Assembly (NCBI RefSeq): GCF_051962475.1
Contig: NZ_JBQCCF010000031.1
Location: 1-53,586, forward strand
Source of the DNA: Dyella_A sp051962475
Lineage (GTDB): Bacteria > Pseudomonadota > Gammaproteobacteria > Xanthomonadales > Rhodanobacteraceae
Direction: 5' to 3'
Length of the DNA stretch: 53,586 nucleotides
Below, in pieces: positions 17,218 to 25,087 of the stretch. A program made the translations under genes and the position numbers. Below the pieces are notes generated by a model. It searched no databases and was not told the origin of the DNA. It saw only the letters and a list, made by a program, of their open reading frames with translations. Every line of letters begins with the position of its first letter. Position 1 is the first letter of the stretch.

Positions 17218-17733
17218 ATGTCCGTGACACTGCCAGAGTCCGTGGACGCTTGGCGCATGGTCTCGGCGCGGCGTTCCTTCGTTGGAACGCTTCCTGTAGC
17301 CTCGATGCCCCGCCTGTGCGGGATGCTGGCAGGCAGCAACGGGGAGGTCGACTTCGAGCTGGAGTTTGGCCGCGACGAGCTGGGCATGGCGTATCTCGAT
17401 GTTCGCGCCGAAGCGCCGTTGACGGTGACCTGTCAGCGCTCGCTGGAGTCGTTCGTGCTGCCGGTGGCGGTGCATAGCCGGCTCGGCCTGATCCGGTCGG
17501 AGCGCGAGGAGTCCGGGCTGTCGCCCGACTGCGAGCCGCTGCTGGTGGACGACGACGGCAAGCTGGCGCTCGCCGATGTCATCGAGGACGAACTGTTGTT
17601 GGCGTTGCCGCTGGTGCCGATCAATCCGGACAGCGTCTTGCCGGAAGAAGTGACAAGCCCGCCGACGGACGACAGTGCCGACGAGGGACGTACCGATAAC
17701 CCGTTCGCGGTGTTGCGCGAACTCAAGAAATAA
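17218..17733 (+). CDS. yceD: YceD/DUF177 family protein
   Basis: 171 residues, homologous to E. coli YceD and encoded, as there, just before rpmF. LPESVDAWRMVSARRSFVG aligns with the E. coli N-terminus. VTCQRSLESF aligns with the CQRC segment, but the second cysteine is replaced by serine. ALADVIEDELLLALPLVPI and the NPFAVLRELKK end are the family core. The role is linked in other bacteria to 23S rRNA or ribosome assembly. The ATG at 17218 fixes the homologous start; there is no ribosome binding site and the promoter is only about 10 nt away, so leaderless translation is likely. Confidence 0.9.
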   Translation: MSVTLPESVDAWRMVSARRSFVGTLPVASMPRLCGMLAGSNGEVDFELEFGRDELGMAYLDVRAEAPLTVTCQRSLESFVLPVAVHSRLGLIRSEREESGLSPDCEPLLVDDDGKLALADVIEDELLLALPLVPINPDSVLPEEVTSPPTDDSADEGRTDNPFAVLRELKK

Positions 17734-17769
17734 CCCGCTCGAAACAAGCGATTACGTTGGAGATCCGCC

Positions 17770-17964
17770 ATGGCCGTTGCCAAGAGCCGCAAGACCCCGT
17801 CCACCCGCGGCATGCGTCGTTCGCACGACAAGCTGAAGACCGTGCAGCTGTCGACCGACCCGACCAGCGGTGAGGTGCATCTGCGCCATCACGTGACCGC
17901 CGACGGTTACTACCGCGGCAAGAAGGTCATCGACACCGCCGTGGCGGCCGTCGAAGAGGATTGA
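17770..17964 (+). CDS. rpmF: 50S ribosomal protein L32
   Basis: 64 residues, ribosomal large subunit. MAVAKSRKTPSTRGMRRSHD is the universal L32 start. The zinc cysteines found in some L32 proteins are absent (the C-minus form). GGAG lies at 17759-17762, 7 nt before ATG. An intrinsic terminator follows at 17994. Confidence 0.98.
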   Translation: MAVAKSRKTPSTRGMRRSHDKLKTVQLSTDPTSGEVHLRHHVTADGYYRGKKVIDTAVAAVEED

Positions 17965-17993
17965 TCGGTCCCCCACGGGATTCCGGTGGCAAG

Positions 17994-18017
17994 CGGCGCG
18001 GCAACGCGCCGTTTTGC
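17994..18017 (+). terminator. Intrinsic terminator after rpmF
   Basis: Stem CGGCGCG (17994-18000) / CGCGCCG (18005-18011), tetraloop GCAA, then TTTTGCTTTT. Separates yceD-rpmF from the fab genes. Confidence 0.9.
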
Positions 18018-18116
18018 TTTTGTGCACAGGCGAACGTACTTTGTCGGTTCCGGTACGCCTTCCACCCCGGCGTGGACACGGCGATCGTCCGGACGACCGT
18101 GCGAATGGATAGTTGA

Positions 18117-19091
18117 ATGACCCCGATCTTTTCCCGCATCACCGGCACCGGCAGCGCGCTGCCCGACCGCGTCCTGACCAACGCCGATCTGGAAAAGATC
18201 GTCGATACCAGTGACGAATGGATCCAGACGCGCACCGGCATCCGCGAGCGCCACGTGGTGGCCGATGGCGAGACCACCGGCGATCTGGCCGTCACGGCGG
18301 CGCAGCGTGCGCTGGAAGCGGCGGGGGTCAAGGCCTCCGAGCTAGACCTGATCGTGCTGGGTACGACCACGCCCGACATCATCTTCCCGTCCACCGCGTG
18401 CCTGGTGCAGCACCGCCTGGGCGCCAACGGCTGCGCTGCGTTCGACGTCAACGCGGCCTGCTCGGGCTTCATGTATGCGCTGGGCATCGCCGACAAGTTC
18501 ATCAAGAGCGGGCAGTCGAAGAAGGTGCTGGTGATAGGCGCCGAGACGCTGACCCGCATGGTCGACTGGACCGAGCGCGAAACCTGCGTGCTGTTCGGCG
18601 ACGGCGCCGGGGCGGTGGTGCTGGAAGCGTCCAGCGAGCCGGGCATCTACGCCACCTGCCTGCACGCCGATGGCGGGCACAAGGAACTGCTGTACAACCC
18701 GGTGGGCGTCTCGGTCGGCTTCACCGACGAGCCGAACCACGGCGTGCGCATCCGCATGGCCGGCCGCGAAGTGTTCAAGGTGGCGGTGAAGACGCTCGAT
18801 TCGCTGGTCGACGAGACGCTGCAGGCCGCCGGCATGCAGGAGTCGGACATCGACTGGCTGATCCCGCACCAGGCCAACCTGCGCATCATCGAGGCCACCG
18901 CCAAGCGGCTGAAGATGTCGATGGAGCGGGTAGTGGTCACCGTCGACAAGCACGCCAACACGTCCTCGGGCTCGGTGCCGCTGGCGCTGGACTACGCGGT
19001 GCGCTCGGGCAAGGTGCAGCGCGGCCAGACCCTGCTGCTGGAGGCTTTCGGCGGCGGCTTCACCTGGGCGTCGGCGCTGCTGCGCTACTGA
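18117..19091 (+). CDS. fabH: Beta-ketoacyl-ACP synthase III
   Basis: Starts fatty acid synthesis by condensing acyl-CoA with malonyl-ACP. 324 residues. Catalytic triad: Cys115 in NAACSGFMYAL, His251 in IPHQANLRI and Asn281 in KHANTSSGS. TSDEWIQTRTGIRER at 31-45 is the CoA-binding signature. The ATG at 18117 is preceded by only a weak GGATAG. plsX, present before fabH in E. coli and many relatives, is missing; the rpmF terminator is followed directly by about 100 bp and fabH. First gene of the fab cluster. Confidence 0.97.
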   Translation: MTPIFSRITGTGSALPDRVLTNADLEKIVDTSDEWIQTRTGIRERHVVADGETTGDLAVTAAQRALEAAGVKASELDLIVLGTTTPDIIFPSTACLVQHRLGANGCAAFDVNAACSGFMYALGIADKFIKSGQSKKVLVIGAETLTRMVDWTERETCVLFGDGAGAVVLEASSEPGIYATCLHADGGHKELLYNPVGVSVGFTDEPNHGVRIRMAGREVFKVAVKTLDSLVDETLQAAGMQESDIDWLIPHQANLRIIEATAKRLKMSMERVVVTVDKHANTSSGSVPLALDYAVRSGKVQRGQTLLLEAFGGGFTWASALLRY

Positions 19092-19117
19092 TCGCTCCGG
19101 CCACATGCGTCACCATG

Positions 19118-19141
19118 GATGCCGCCCCTCGGGGCGGCATC
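19118..19141. other. Perfect hairpin in the fabH-fabD spacer
   Basis: GATGCCGCCCC (19118-19128) / GGGGCGGCATC (19131-19141), 11 bp with a 2-nt apical TC. There is no U tract afterwards, so it is unlikely to be a full terminator. Possible attenuation, RNA processing or mRNA-stability element within the fab transcript. Confidence 0.7.
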
Positions 19142-19229
19142 TGCGTTCTACGGCACGAAACGTCGCTATACGGCTGCGTACGCCAGCGATTGCTGGCACC
19201 ATCGCGGTTTTCCCACCGGGTTTTGCTTC

Positions 19230-20177
19230 ATGACTGCACCTGTCTCCTCGCTGGCCTTCGTGTTCCCGGGCCAGGGCTCCCAGTCGGTCGGCATGCTGGC
19301 CGAGCTGGCCGAGCTGCATCCGGAAGTGAAGGCCACGTTCGACGAGGCGTCCGACGGCGCGGGCGTCGACCTGTGGGCGCTCAGCCAGCAGGGGCCGGAA
19401 CAGCAGCTCAACCGCACCGAATACACCCAGCCGGCACTGCTGGCCGCCAGCGTGGCGGTATGGCGCGTGTGGCGCGCGCAGGGCGGCCCCTTGCCGGCGC
19501 AATTGGCGGGCCACAGTTTGGGCGAGTACAGCGCGCTGGTCGCTGCCGAGGCGATCGCGTTGCGCGATGCGGCGCACCTCGTGCGTATTCGCGGGCAGGC
19601 CATGCAGGAAGCGGCGCCGGAAGGCTCCGGTGCGATGGCGGCCGTGCTGGGTGCCGAGGACGCCGTGGTCGAGGAGGCCTGTCGTGACGCCTCCGGCGTT
19701 CACGTGGTGGTGGCCGCCAACTTCAATTCTCCGGGCCAGGTGGTGATCGGCGGCCATGCCGACGCCGTGGACAAGGCGCTGGCGCTGCTGGCCGAGCGCG
19801 GCGTGCGCAAGGCGGTGAAGCTGCCGGTGAGCGTGCCCTCGCACACCCCGCTGATGCGCGAGGCCGCCAACCGGCTGGCCGAGGCGATGACTGCGTATGC
19901 CTGGCACACGCCGAAGATTCCGGTGGTGCAGAACGTCGATGCGCGCGTGCATGACGGCGTCGACTCGATCCGCCAGGCGCTGGTCAGCCAGCTCTACCTG
20001 CCGGTGCGCTGGAGTGGCTGCGTGCAGGCGCTGGTCGCTGGCGGCGCCACCCGCATTGCCGAGTGCGGCCCCGGCAAGGTGCTGGCCGGGCTGGTCAAGC
20101 GGATCGACAAGTCGATCGATACGCGCGCACTGGGCACGCCGGGTGACTTCGAGGCTGCCCGCGCCGAGTGGGTCTGA
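19230..20177 (+). CDS. fabD: Malonyl-CoA:ACP transacylase
   Basis: Transfers malonyl from CoA to ACP. 315 residues. Nucleophile Ser96 in AGHSLGEYSALV (93-104), Arg121 for the malonyl carboxylate, catalytic His205 in VPSHTPLM, and the N-terminal FPGQGSQSVGM oxyanion loop. Start ATG at 19230 gives the standard length; longer in-frame codons run through the fabH-fabD hairpin. SD is weak (ACCGGG). Confidence 0.97.
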   Translation: MTAPVSSLAFVFPGQGSQSVGMLAELAELHPEVKATFDEASDGAGVDLWALSQQGPEQQLNRTEYTQPALLAASVAVWRVWRAQGGPLPAQLAGHSLGEYSALVAAEAIALRDAAHLVRIRGQAMQEAAPEGSGAMAAVLGAEDAVVEEACRDASGVHVVVAANFNSPGQVVIGGHADAVDKALALLAERGVRKAVKLPVSVPSHTPLMREAANRLAEAMTAYAWHTPKIPVVQNVDARVHDGVDSIRQALVSQLYLPVRWSGCVQALVAGGATRIAECGPGKVLAGLVKRIDKSIDTRALGTPGDFEAARAEWV

Positions 20178-20210
20178 TCCCTCCCGAATTCGAACTGCAA
20201 GGACATTCGC

Positions 20211-20954
20211 ATGAACGACATACTCAAGGGTGAGATCGCCCTGATCACCGGCGCGAGCCGCGGCATCGGCGCGGCGATTGCCGACGAACTGGCCGCGATG
20301 GGCGCCACCGTGATCGGCACCGCGACCAGCGACAGCGGCGCATCGGCGATCGGCGAGCGGCTAGCCGCGCGCGGTGGCCACGGTCGCAAACTCGACGTGA
20401 CCGACGGCGCTGCCGTCGATGCGCTGATCGAGGCCATCGGCAAGGAATTCGGCGCTGTCTCGATCCTGGTCAACAACGCCGGTATCACCCGCGACCAGTT
20501 GCTGATGCGCATGAAGGACGAAGATTGGCAGGCCATCCTGGACACCAATCTCACTTCGGTCTACCGCACGTCCAAGGCGGTGATGCGCGGCATGATGAAG
20601 GCGCGCAAGGGTCGCATCATCTCGATCGCCTCGGTGGTCGGCGTCACCGGCAACCCGGGGCAGGCCAACTACGCCGCCGCCAAGGCAGGCATCATCGCGT
20701 TCTCCAAGTCGCTGGCGCGCGAGATCGGTAGCCGCGGCATCACGGTGAACGTGGTGGCGCCGGGTTTCATCGACACCGACATGACGCGCGCGCTCAGCGA
20801 AGAACAGCGCAGCGGCCTGCTCGGCCAGATCGCGCTGGGCCATCTGGGCGAGGCGAGCGATATCGCCAAGGCGGTAGGCTTCCTGGCCTCGCCGGCAGCG
20901 GCCTACATCACCGGCGAGACACTGCACGTCAACGGCGGCATGTACATGCCCTGA
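20211..20954 (+). CDS. fabG: 3-oxoacyl-ACP reductase
   Basis: NADPH-dependent reductase of the elongation cycle. 247 residues, SDR fold. Cofactor motif TGASRGIG at 13-20, NNAG at 88-91, and active-site Asn113, Ser141, Tyr154 and Lys158 (YAAAK). C-terminal ITGETLHVNGGMYMP is typical of FabG. AAGGAC precedes the ATG by about 10 nt. Confidence 0.98.
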   Translation: MNDILKGEIALITGASRGIGAAIADELAAMGATVIGTATSDSGASAIGERLAARGGHGRKLDVTDGAAVDALIEAIGKEFGAVSILVNNAGITRDQLLMRMKDEDWQAILDTNLTSVYRTSKAVMRGMMKARKGRIISIASVVGVTGNPGQANYAAAKAGIIAFSKSLAREIGSRGITVNVVAPGFIDTDMTRALSEEQRSGLLGQIALGHLGEASDIAKAVGFLASPAAAYITGETLHVNGGMYMP

Positions 20955-20991
20955 TGCCGGCGGCGCACCGCGCCGCCCCTCATTGGGCCAG

Positions 20992-21023
20992 TTGTCGCCA
21001 GCGGACCCGTTTTAGGCGACAAT
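20992..21023. promoter_or_regulatory. Inverted repeat and possible acpP promoter/operator
   Basis: TTGTCGCC (20992-20999), 15-nt spacer, GGCGACAA (21015-21022): a perfect 8-bp dyad. GACAAT at 21018-21023 fits a -10 hexamer within the right arm, but no good -35 is found 17 nt upstream. If it is the promoter, the acpP leader is about 130 nt. The dyad could be a regulator site. Confidence 0.5.
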
Positions 21024-21160
21024 GCGCCCTTCGCGCCGGCCCCGAGGCCTGCGTGGCTCCACCGTCAGCGGGACGTGGACGCCCTCCGGGCACGCGACCG
21101 CAGGCTTATGCCGGAACCCGCCGGCGCAGCATAAAAATTTCTCCTTGGGAGGTTTGGTAC

Positions 21161-21400
21161 ATGAGCACCATCGAAGAACGCGTCAAGAAAATCGTCATCG
21201 AGCAGCTGGGCGTGAAGGAAGATGAGGTCACGGCGAACGCTTCGTTCGTGGACGATCTGGGCGCAGATTCGCTGGACACGGTCGAGCTGGTGATGGCTCT
21301 GGAAGAAGAGTTCGAGACCGAGATCCCGGACGAGGAAGCCGAGAAGATCACCACCGTGCAGCAGGCCGTCGACTACATCAAGGCCCACTCCAAGGATTGA
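21161..21400 (+). CDS. acpP: Acyl carrier protein
   Basis: 79-residue acidic ACP. Ser37 in DLGADSLDTVELVMALEEEF is the 4'-phosphopantetheine attachment site. The start ATG at 21161 has a strong GGGAGG 8 nt upstream. The protein carries acyl chains for the fab enzymes. The longer in-frame reading from 20954 is not ACP-like. A terminator follows, consistent with separate, high expression. Confidence 0.99.
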   Translation: MSTIEERVKKIVIEQLGVKEDEVTANASFVDDLGADSLDTVELVMALEEEFETEIPDEEAEKITTVQQAVDYIKAHSKD

Positions 21401-21462
21401 TCGAGTCGGGAAGCGGTGGACGCTGCATGCGTGCCCCGCTTCCATGGATCCGATAGCGAAAG

Positions 21463-21490
21463 CTGCGCCACATTGGCGCAGTTTTCGTTT
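21463..21490 (+). terminator. Intrinsic terminator after acpP
   Basis: Stem CTGCGCCA (21463-21470) / TGGCGCAG (21474-21481), loop CAT, followed by TTTTCGTTT. Confidence 0.88.
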
Positions 21491-21615
21491 CTGAATTCTG
21501 CAACGTCCGATCCCGTATGGTGTGCGCATGCCGCATCCGCCGGATCGCGACGAGCCTGCCGGTGGCAAAGCGCGCCCCGATCGGCGACAAGACGGCATCA
21601 CGAAGGAACAAGAGC

Positions 21616-22905
21616 ATGAGCAAGCGACGCGTGGTTGTGACCGGCATGGGCATCATCTCGCCGGTCGGCAACGACATTGCCACCGCCTGGAAGAATGTCC
21701 TTGAAGGCAACAGCGGCATCGGCCCGGTGACGGCGTTCGACGCCAGCGCCTACGCCACCCGCATCGCCGGTGAAGTGCGCAACTTCGATCCGGTCGCCGC
21801 CTATTTCGAAGGCACCGACGTGCCGCCGGACGAGCAGCGCGCGATCGGCAAGGACTTCAAGCGGATGGACCCGTTCATCCACTACGGCATCGTGGCCGGC
21901 ACGCACGCGCTGCGCCAGTCCGGGCTGGTCGTCACCGATGAGAACGCCGGGCGCATCGGCATCGCCGCTGGCGCTGGCATCGGCGGCCTGCACACGATCG
22001 AGTCGACCACGCTCGAGCTGGCCGAGAAGGGCCCGCGCAAGGTGTCGCCGTTCTACGTGCCCAGCTCGATCATCAACATGGTCGCCGGCAACCTGTCGAT
22101 CTATCACGGCCTGAAGGGGCCGAACATCGCGCTGGTCTCCGCCTGCACCACGGCGGCGCACAACATCGGCATGGCGATGCGCCTGATCCAGTACGGCGAT
22201 GCCGATGCCATGCTGGCCGGCGGCGCCGAGTTCGCCACCACGCCCACCGCAATGGCCGGTTTCTGCTCGGCCAAGGCAATGTCCACCCGCAACGACGATC
22301 CGACGCACGCCAGCCGTCCGTGGGACACCGGTCGTGACGGCTTCCTGCTGTCCAACGGCGCGGGCATGCTGATGCTGGAGGAATACGAATTCGCCAAGGC
22401 GCGCGGCGCCAACATCCTGGCCGAGATCATCGGCTTCGGCATGAGCGGCGATGCGTTCCACATCACCGCGCCCAGCGGCGACGGCGCCGAGCTGGCCATG
22501 CGCAACGCCCTGCACGACGCTGGCCTGAAGCCGGAAGAGGTGCAGTACGTCAACGCGCACGGCACCTCCACCCCGGTGGGCGATCTGGGCGAGGCCAAGG
22601 CCATCCGCAACGTGTTCGGCGAGCACGCCACCAAGAAGGGCCAGTTCGCAGTCAGCTCCACCAAGTCGGCGACCGGTCACCTGCTCGGTGCCGCCGGCGG
22701 CGTGGAGGCGATCTTCTCGATCATGGCGCTGCGCGACGGCGTGATGCCGCCCACCATGAACCTGCAGGAAGTCGACCCCGAAGTTGCCGCGTTGGGCATG
22801 GACCTGGTGCCGAACAAGGCCGAGCAGGCCAAGCTCGAGGTGGCGATGTCCAACTCGTTCGGCTTTGGTGGTACCAACGGCACGTTGGTCTTCCGTCGCG
22901 TCTGA
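21616..22905 (+). CDS. fabF: Beta-ketoacyl-ACP synthase II
   Basis: Elongating condensing enzyme, 429 residues. Active site Cys177 in LVSACTTAAHNI, His315 in VNAHGTSTP, Lys350 and His355 in STKSATGHLLGAAGG. Compared with the E. coli enzyme (413 residues) a short insertion lies at about 64-83 (FEGTDVPPDEQRAIGKD), before FKRMDPFI. Start ATG at 21616 with AAGGA at 21603-21607. The 215-bp spacer after acpP contains a terminator, so a separate promoter is expected. Confidence 0.97.
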   Translation: MSKRRVVVTGMGIISPVGNDIATAWKNVLEGNSGIGPVTAFDASAYATRIAGEVRNFDPVAAYFEGTDVPPDEQRAIGKDFKRMDPFIHYGIVAGTHALRQSGLVVTDENAGRIGIAAGAGIGGLHTIESTTLELAEKGPRKVSPFYVPSSIINMVAGNLSIYHGLKGPNIALVSACTTAAHNIGMAMRLIQYGDADAMLAGGAEFATTPTAMAGFCSAKAMSTRNDDPTHASRPWDTGRDGFLLSNGAGMLMLEEYEFAKARGANILAEIIGFGMSGDAFHITAPSGDGAELAMRNALHDAGLKPEEVQYVNAHGTSTPVGDLGEAKAIRNVFGEHATKKGQFAVSSTKSATGHLLGAAGGVEAIFSIMALRDGVMPPTMNLQEVDPEVAALGMDLVPNKAEQAKLEVAMSNSFGFGGTNGTLVFRRV

Positions 22906-22913
22906 ACCCACGA

Positions 22914-24263
22914 GTGACCTGCCATCGCCGTACCCTGAGCGGCCAGCGCGACCTGCTTGCGCTGGCCGCTGCGTTTCCCGAGCGCTATTGCGGCCTGCTG
23001 CAGAGCGTGGTGCATCACACCGCGCAGGCGCGCTACGACATCCTGTTCGTCGCAGTTGACGACAGCCTGCGGCTGGAGCCGGACGGGCAGCTGCGCGACG
23101 GAGCTGGCCAAGCGCTGCCGGGCCGTTTTCTCGATGCGCTCGATGCGCGCTGGCAGTCGCTGCGCATGCCGCGCGACGAGCACGACGAGCTGCCGTTTCA
23201 CGGTGGCTGGCTGCTGTTCCTGAGCTACGAGCTGGCGGGGGAGATCGAGCCGCGGTTGGCGCTCGCCAAGTCCGGTCCGCTGCCGATTGCGCTGGCTCTG
23301 CGCTGTCCTGCGGCGGTGATCGTCGATCACCGTCGTGGCGAGACGACGCTGATCGCCGAGCCGGGACATGAAGCCGAACTGGATCGTATCGAGCACGATC
23401 TCACTCAGCCCTGCGCCGTGCCGCAGGCACCGCTGCCCGAGCGGATCGACGAGGACGCGCCATCGCTGTTTCTCGATGGCGTGGAACGCATCCACCAGCA
23501 CCTGCTGGCGGGCGACATCTTCCAGGTGAATCTGTCGCGCGGCTGGCGCGCCCGGTATGCGAATGCGCCCGTGCCGGCCGCGCTTTACCAGGCGTTGAGC
23601 CGCGCCAATCCCGCGCCGTTTGCCGGACTGTTGCAGCAACCCGGATGGTCGGTGGTGAGCTCCTCGCCGGAGCGGCTGGTGGAGTCGCGCGGCGGCATCG
23701 CGCAAACCCGGCCGATCGCCGGTACTCGTCCCCGTTTGGCCGGGGACGACGAACTGGCGCGCATTCGCGAGCTCAGCGCGCACCCGAAGGAGCGCGCCGA
23801 GCACGTGATGCTGATCGACCTGGAGCGCAACGATCTTGGCCGCGTCTGCGTGCCAGGTTCGGTGGAAGTCGACGAGCTGATGGTGGTGGAGAGCTATGCC
23901 CACGTGCACCACATCGTGTCGAACGTGCGCGGCCGGCTGCGTCCGGAGGTGACGCCGGGGCAGCTGATCGCCGCGACCTTTCCCGGTGGCACCATCACCG
24001 GCTGCCCGAAGGTGCGCTGCATGGAGATCATCGCCGCGCTCGAAGATTCGCCGCGCGGTGCCTACACTGGAGCGCTCGGCTATCTCGACCGCAATGGCGA
24101 CATGGACCTCAACATCCTCATCCGCACGCTGACCCAGGTTGGCAGCACAGTCAGCCTGCGCGCCGGCGCGGGGATCGTGGCCGATTCGGTGGCCGCGAGC
24201 GAGCTCGACGAGACGCGGGCGAAGGCGCGCGGCCTGCTGCGGGCGCTCGGTGTGGCGGGGTGA
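22914..24263 (+). CDS. pabB: Aminodeoxychorismate synthase component I (PabB-like)
   Basis: Converts chorismate and ammonia to 4-amino-4-deoxychorismate for p-aminobenzoate. 449 residues of the chorismate-binding family: FQVNLSRGW (203-211), SAHPKERAEHV, LIDLERNDLGRVC, GGTITGCPKVRCMEI and RGAYTGALGYL. Position 269 in PIAGT is alanine, whereas E. coli PabB has the nucleophilic lysine in PIKGT. PIAGT is the TrpE form. The following pabC supports PabB. Start is GTG at 22914 with no obvious Shine-Dalgarno site, 8 nt after fabF. PabA is not in the window. Stop overlaps pabC as TGATG. Confidence 0.85.
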   Translation: MTCHRRTLSGQRDLLALAAAFPERYCGLLQSVVHHTAQARYDILFVAVDDSLRLEPDGQLRDGAGQALPGRFLDALDARWQSLRMPRDEHDELPFHGGWLLFLSYELAGEIEPRLALAKSGPLPIALALRCPAAVIVDHRRGETTLIAEPGHEAELDRIEHDLTQPCAVPQAPLPERIDEDAPSLFLDGVERIHQHLLAGDIFQVNLSRGWRARYANAPVPAALYQALSRANPAPFAGLLQQPGWSVVSSSPERLVESRGGIAQTRPIAGTRPRLAGDDELARIRELSAHPKERAEHVMLIDLERNDLGRVCVPGSVEVDELMVVESYAHVHHIVSNVRGRLRPEVTPGQLIAATFPGGTITGCPKVRCMEIIAALEDSPRGAYTGALGYLDRNGDMDLNILIRTLTQVGSTVSLRAGAGIVADSVAASELDETRAKARGLLRALGVAG

Positions 24264-25087
24264 TGGTTGCCCGCGAGCGGGTCAACGGGCGGGCCGCCAC
24301 CACGGTGTCGGTGCGCGATCGCGGCCTGCTCTACGGCGACGGTCTGTTCGAGACGGTGCGGGTAGTCGCCGGGGTGGCGCCGCTGTGGTCGCGGCACATG
24401 GCGCGATTGACCGAGGGCTGTGCGCGCCTCGGCTTGCCGGCCCCGGATACGGCGACGCTGGCCGCCGAGCTGCAGGCCGTGACCGACGGCATGTCCGCGG
24501 CGGTGGTACGTATCACGCTGAGCCGCGGCGAGGGTGCGCGGGGTTATGCGCCGCCCGTCGACGTGCAGCCGACCCGCGTCGTGACGGCGTATCCCATGCC
24601 TGCGCTGGACCCTCGCCTGGCTTCGGACGGTATCCGGGTGCGCATCTGCGACCTGCGTCTTGCCGATCAGCCCCGGCTGGCCGGCATCAAGCATCTCAAC
24701 CGGCTGGAACAGGTGCTGGCACGCGCCGAATGGAACGATCCGGAGATCACCGAAGGTCTGTTGCTGGATGCAGTCGGCCGCGTGGTGTGCGCGACCATGG
24801 CGAACGTCTTTGCGGTGATCGACGGGACGCTGGTCACGCCCGCGCTCGAGCGCTGCGGCGTGGCGGGCGTGGCGCGGGCCGAAGTGCTGGCGACGCGACC
24901 GGGCGCGCAGGTGTGTGACGTGCGCCTGGATGAGCTGCTCGCGGCAAGCGAGCTCTTCCTCACGTCGAGCGTCCGCGGCATCCTGCCAGTTCAGGCCGTC
25001 GGGGATAAGGTCTTCCGTCCCGGTCCGGTAACGCGCGCGCTGCAGAAGCATTGGCGCCCCCTGGGTTTTTCGTTGGAGCAGGCATGA
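24263..25087 (+). CDS. pabC: Aminodeoxychorismate lyase
   Basis: PLP enzyme of fold type IV that releases pyruvate from aminodeoxychorismate to give p-aminobenzoate. 274 residues. RDRGLLYGDGLFETVRV at 18-34 is the class IV aminotransferase start; PLP lysine is K143 in GIKHLNRLEQ. EGLLLDAVGRV and SSVRGILPVQ follow as expected. The TGATG overlap with pabB fixes the start. In E. coli pabC sits in the same spot before mltG. Confidence 0.94.
   Translation: MVARERVNGRAATTVSVRDRGLLYGDGLFETVRVVAGVAPLWSRHMARLTEGCARLGLPAPDTATLAAELQAVTDGMSAAVVRITLSRGEGARGYAPPVDVQPTRVVTAYPMPALDPRLASDGIRVRICDLRLADQPRLAGIKHLNRLEQVLARAEWNDPEITEGLLLDAVGRVVCATMANVFAVIDGTLVTPALERCGVAGVARAEVLATRPGAQVCDVRLDELLAASELFLTSSVRGILPVQAVGDKVFRPGPVTRALQKHWRPLGFSLEQA

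Noticed and set aside
16605..17387. N-terminal extension of maf by about 260 codons
   Set aside because: It overlaps the upstream membrane-protein gene and yceD and has no Maf similarity before MTAPVVLGS.
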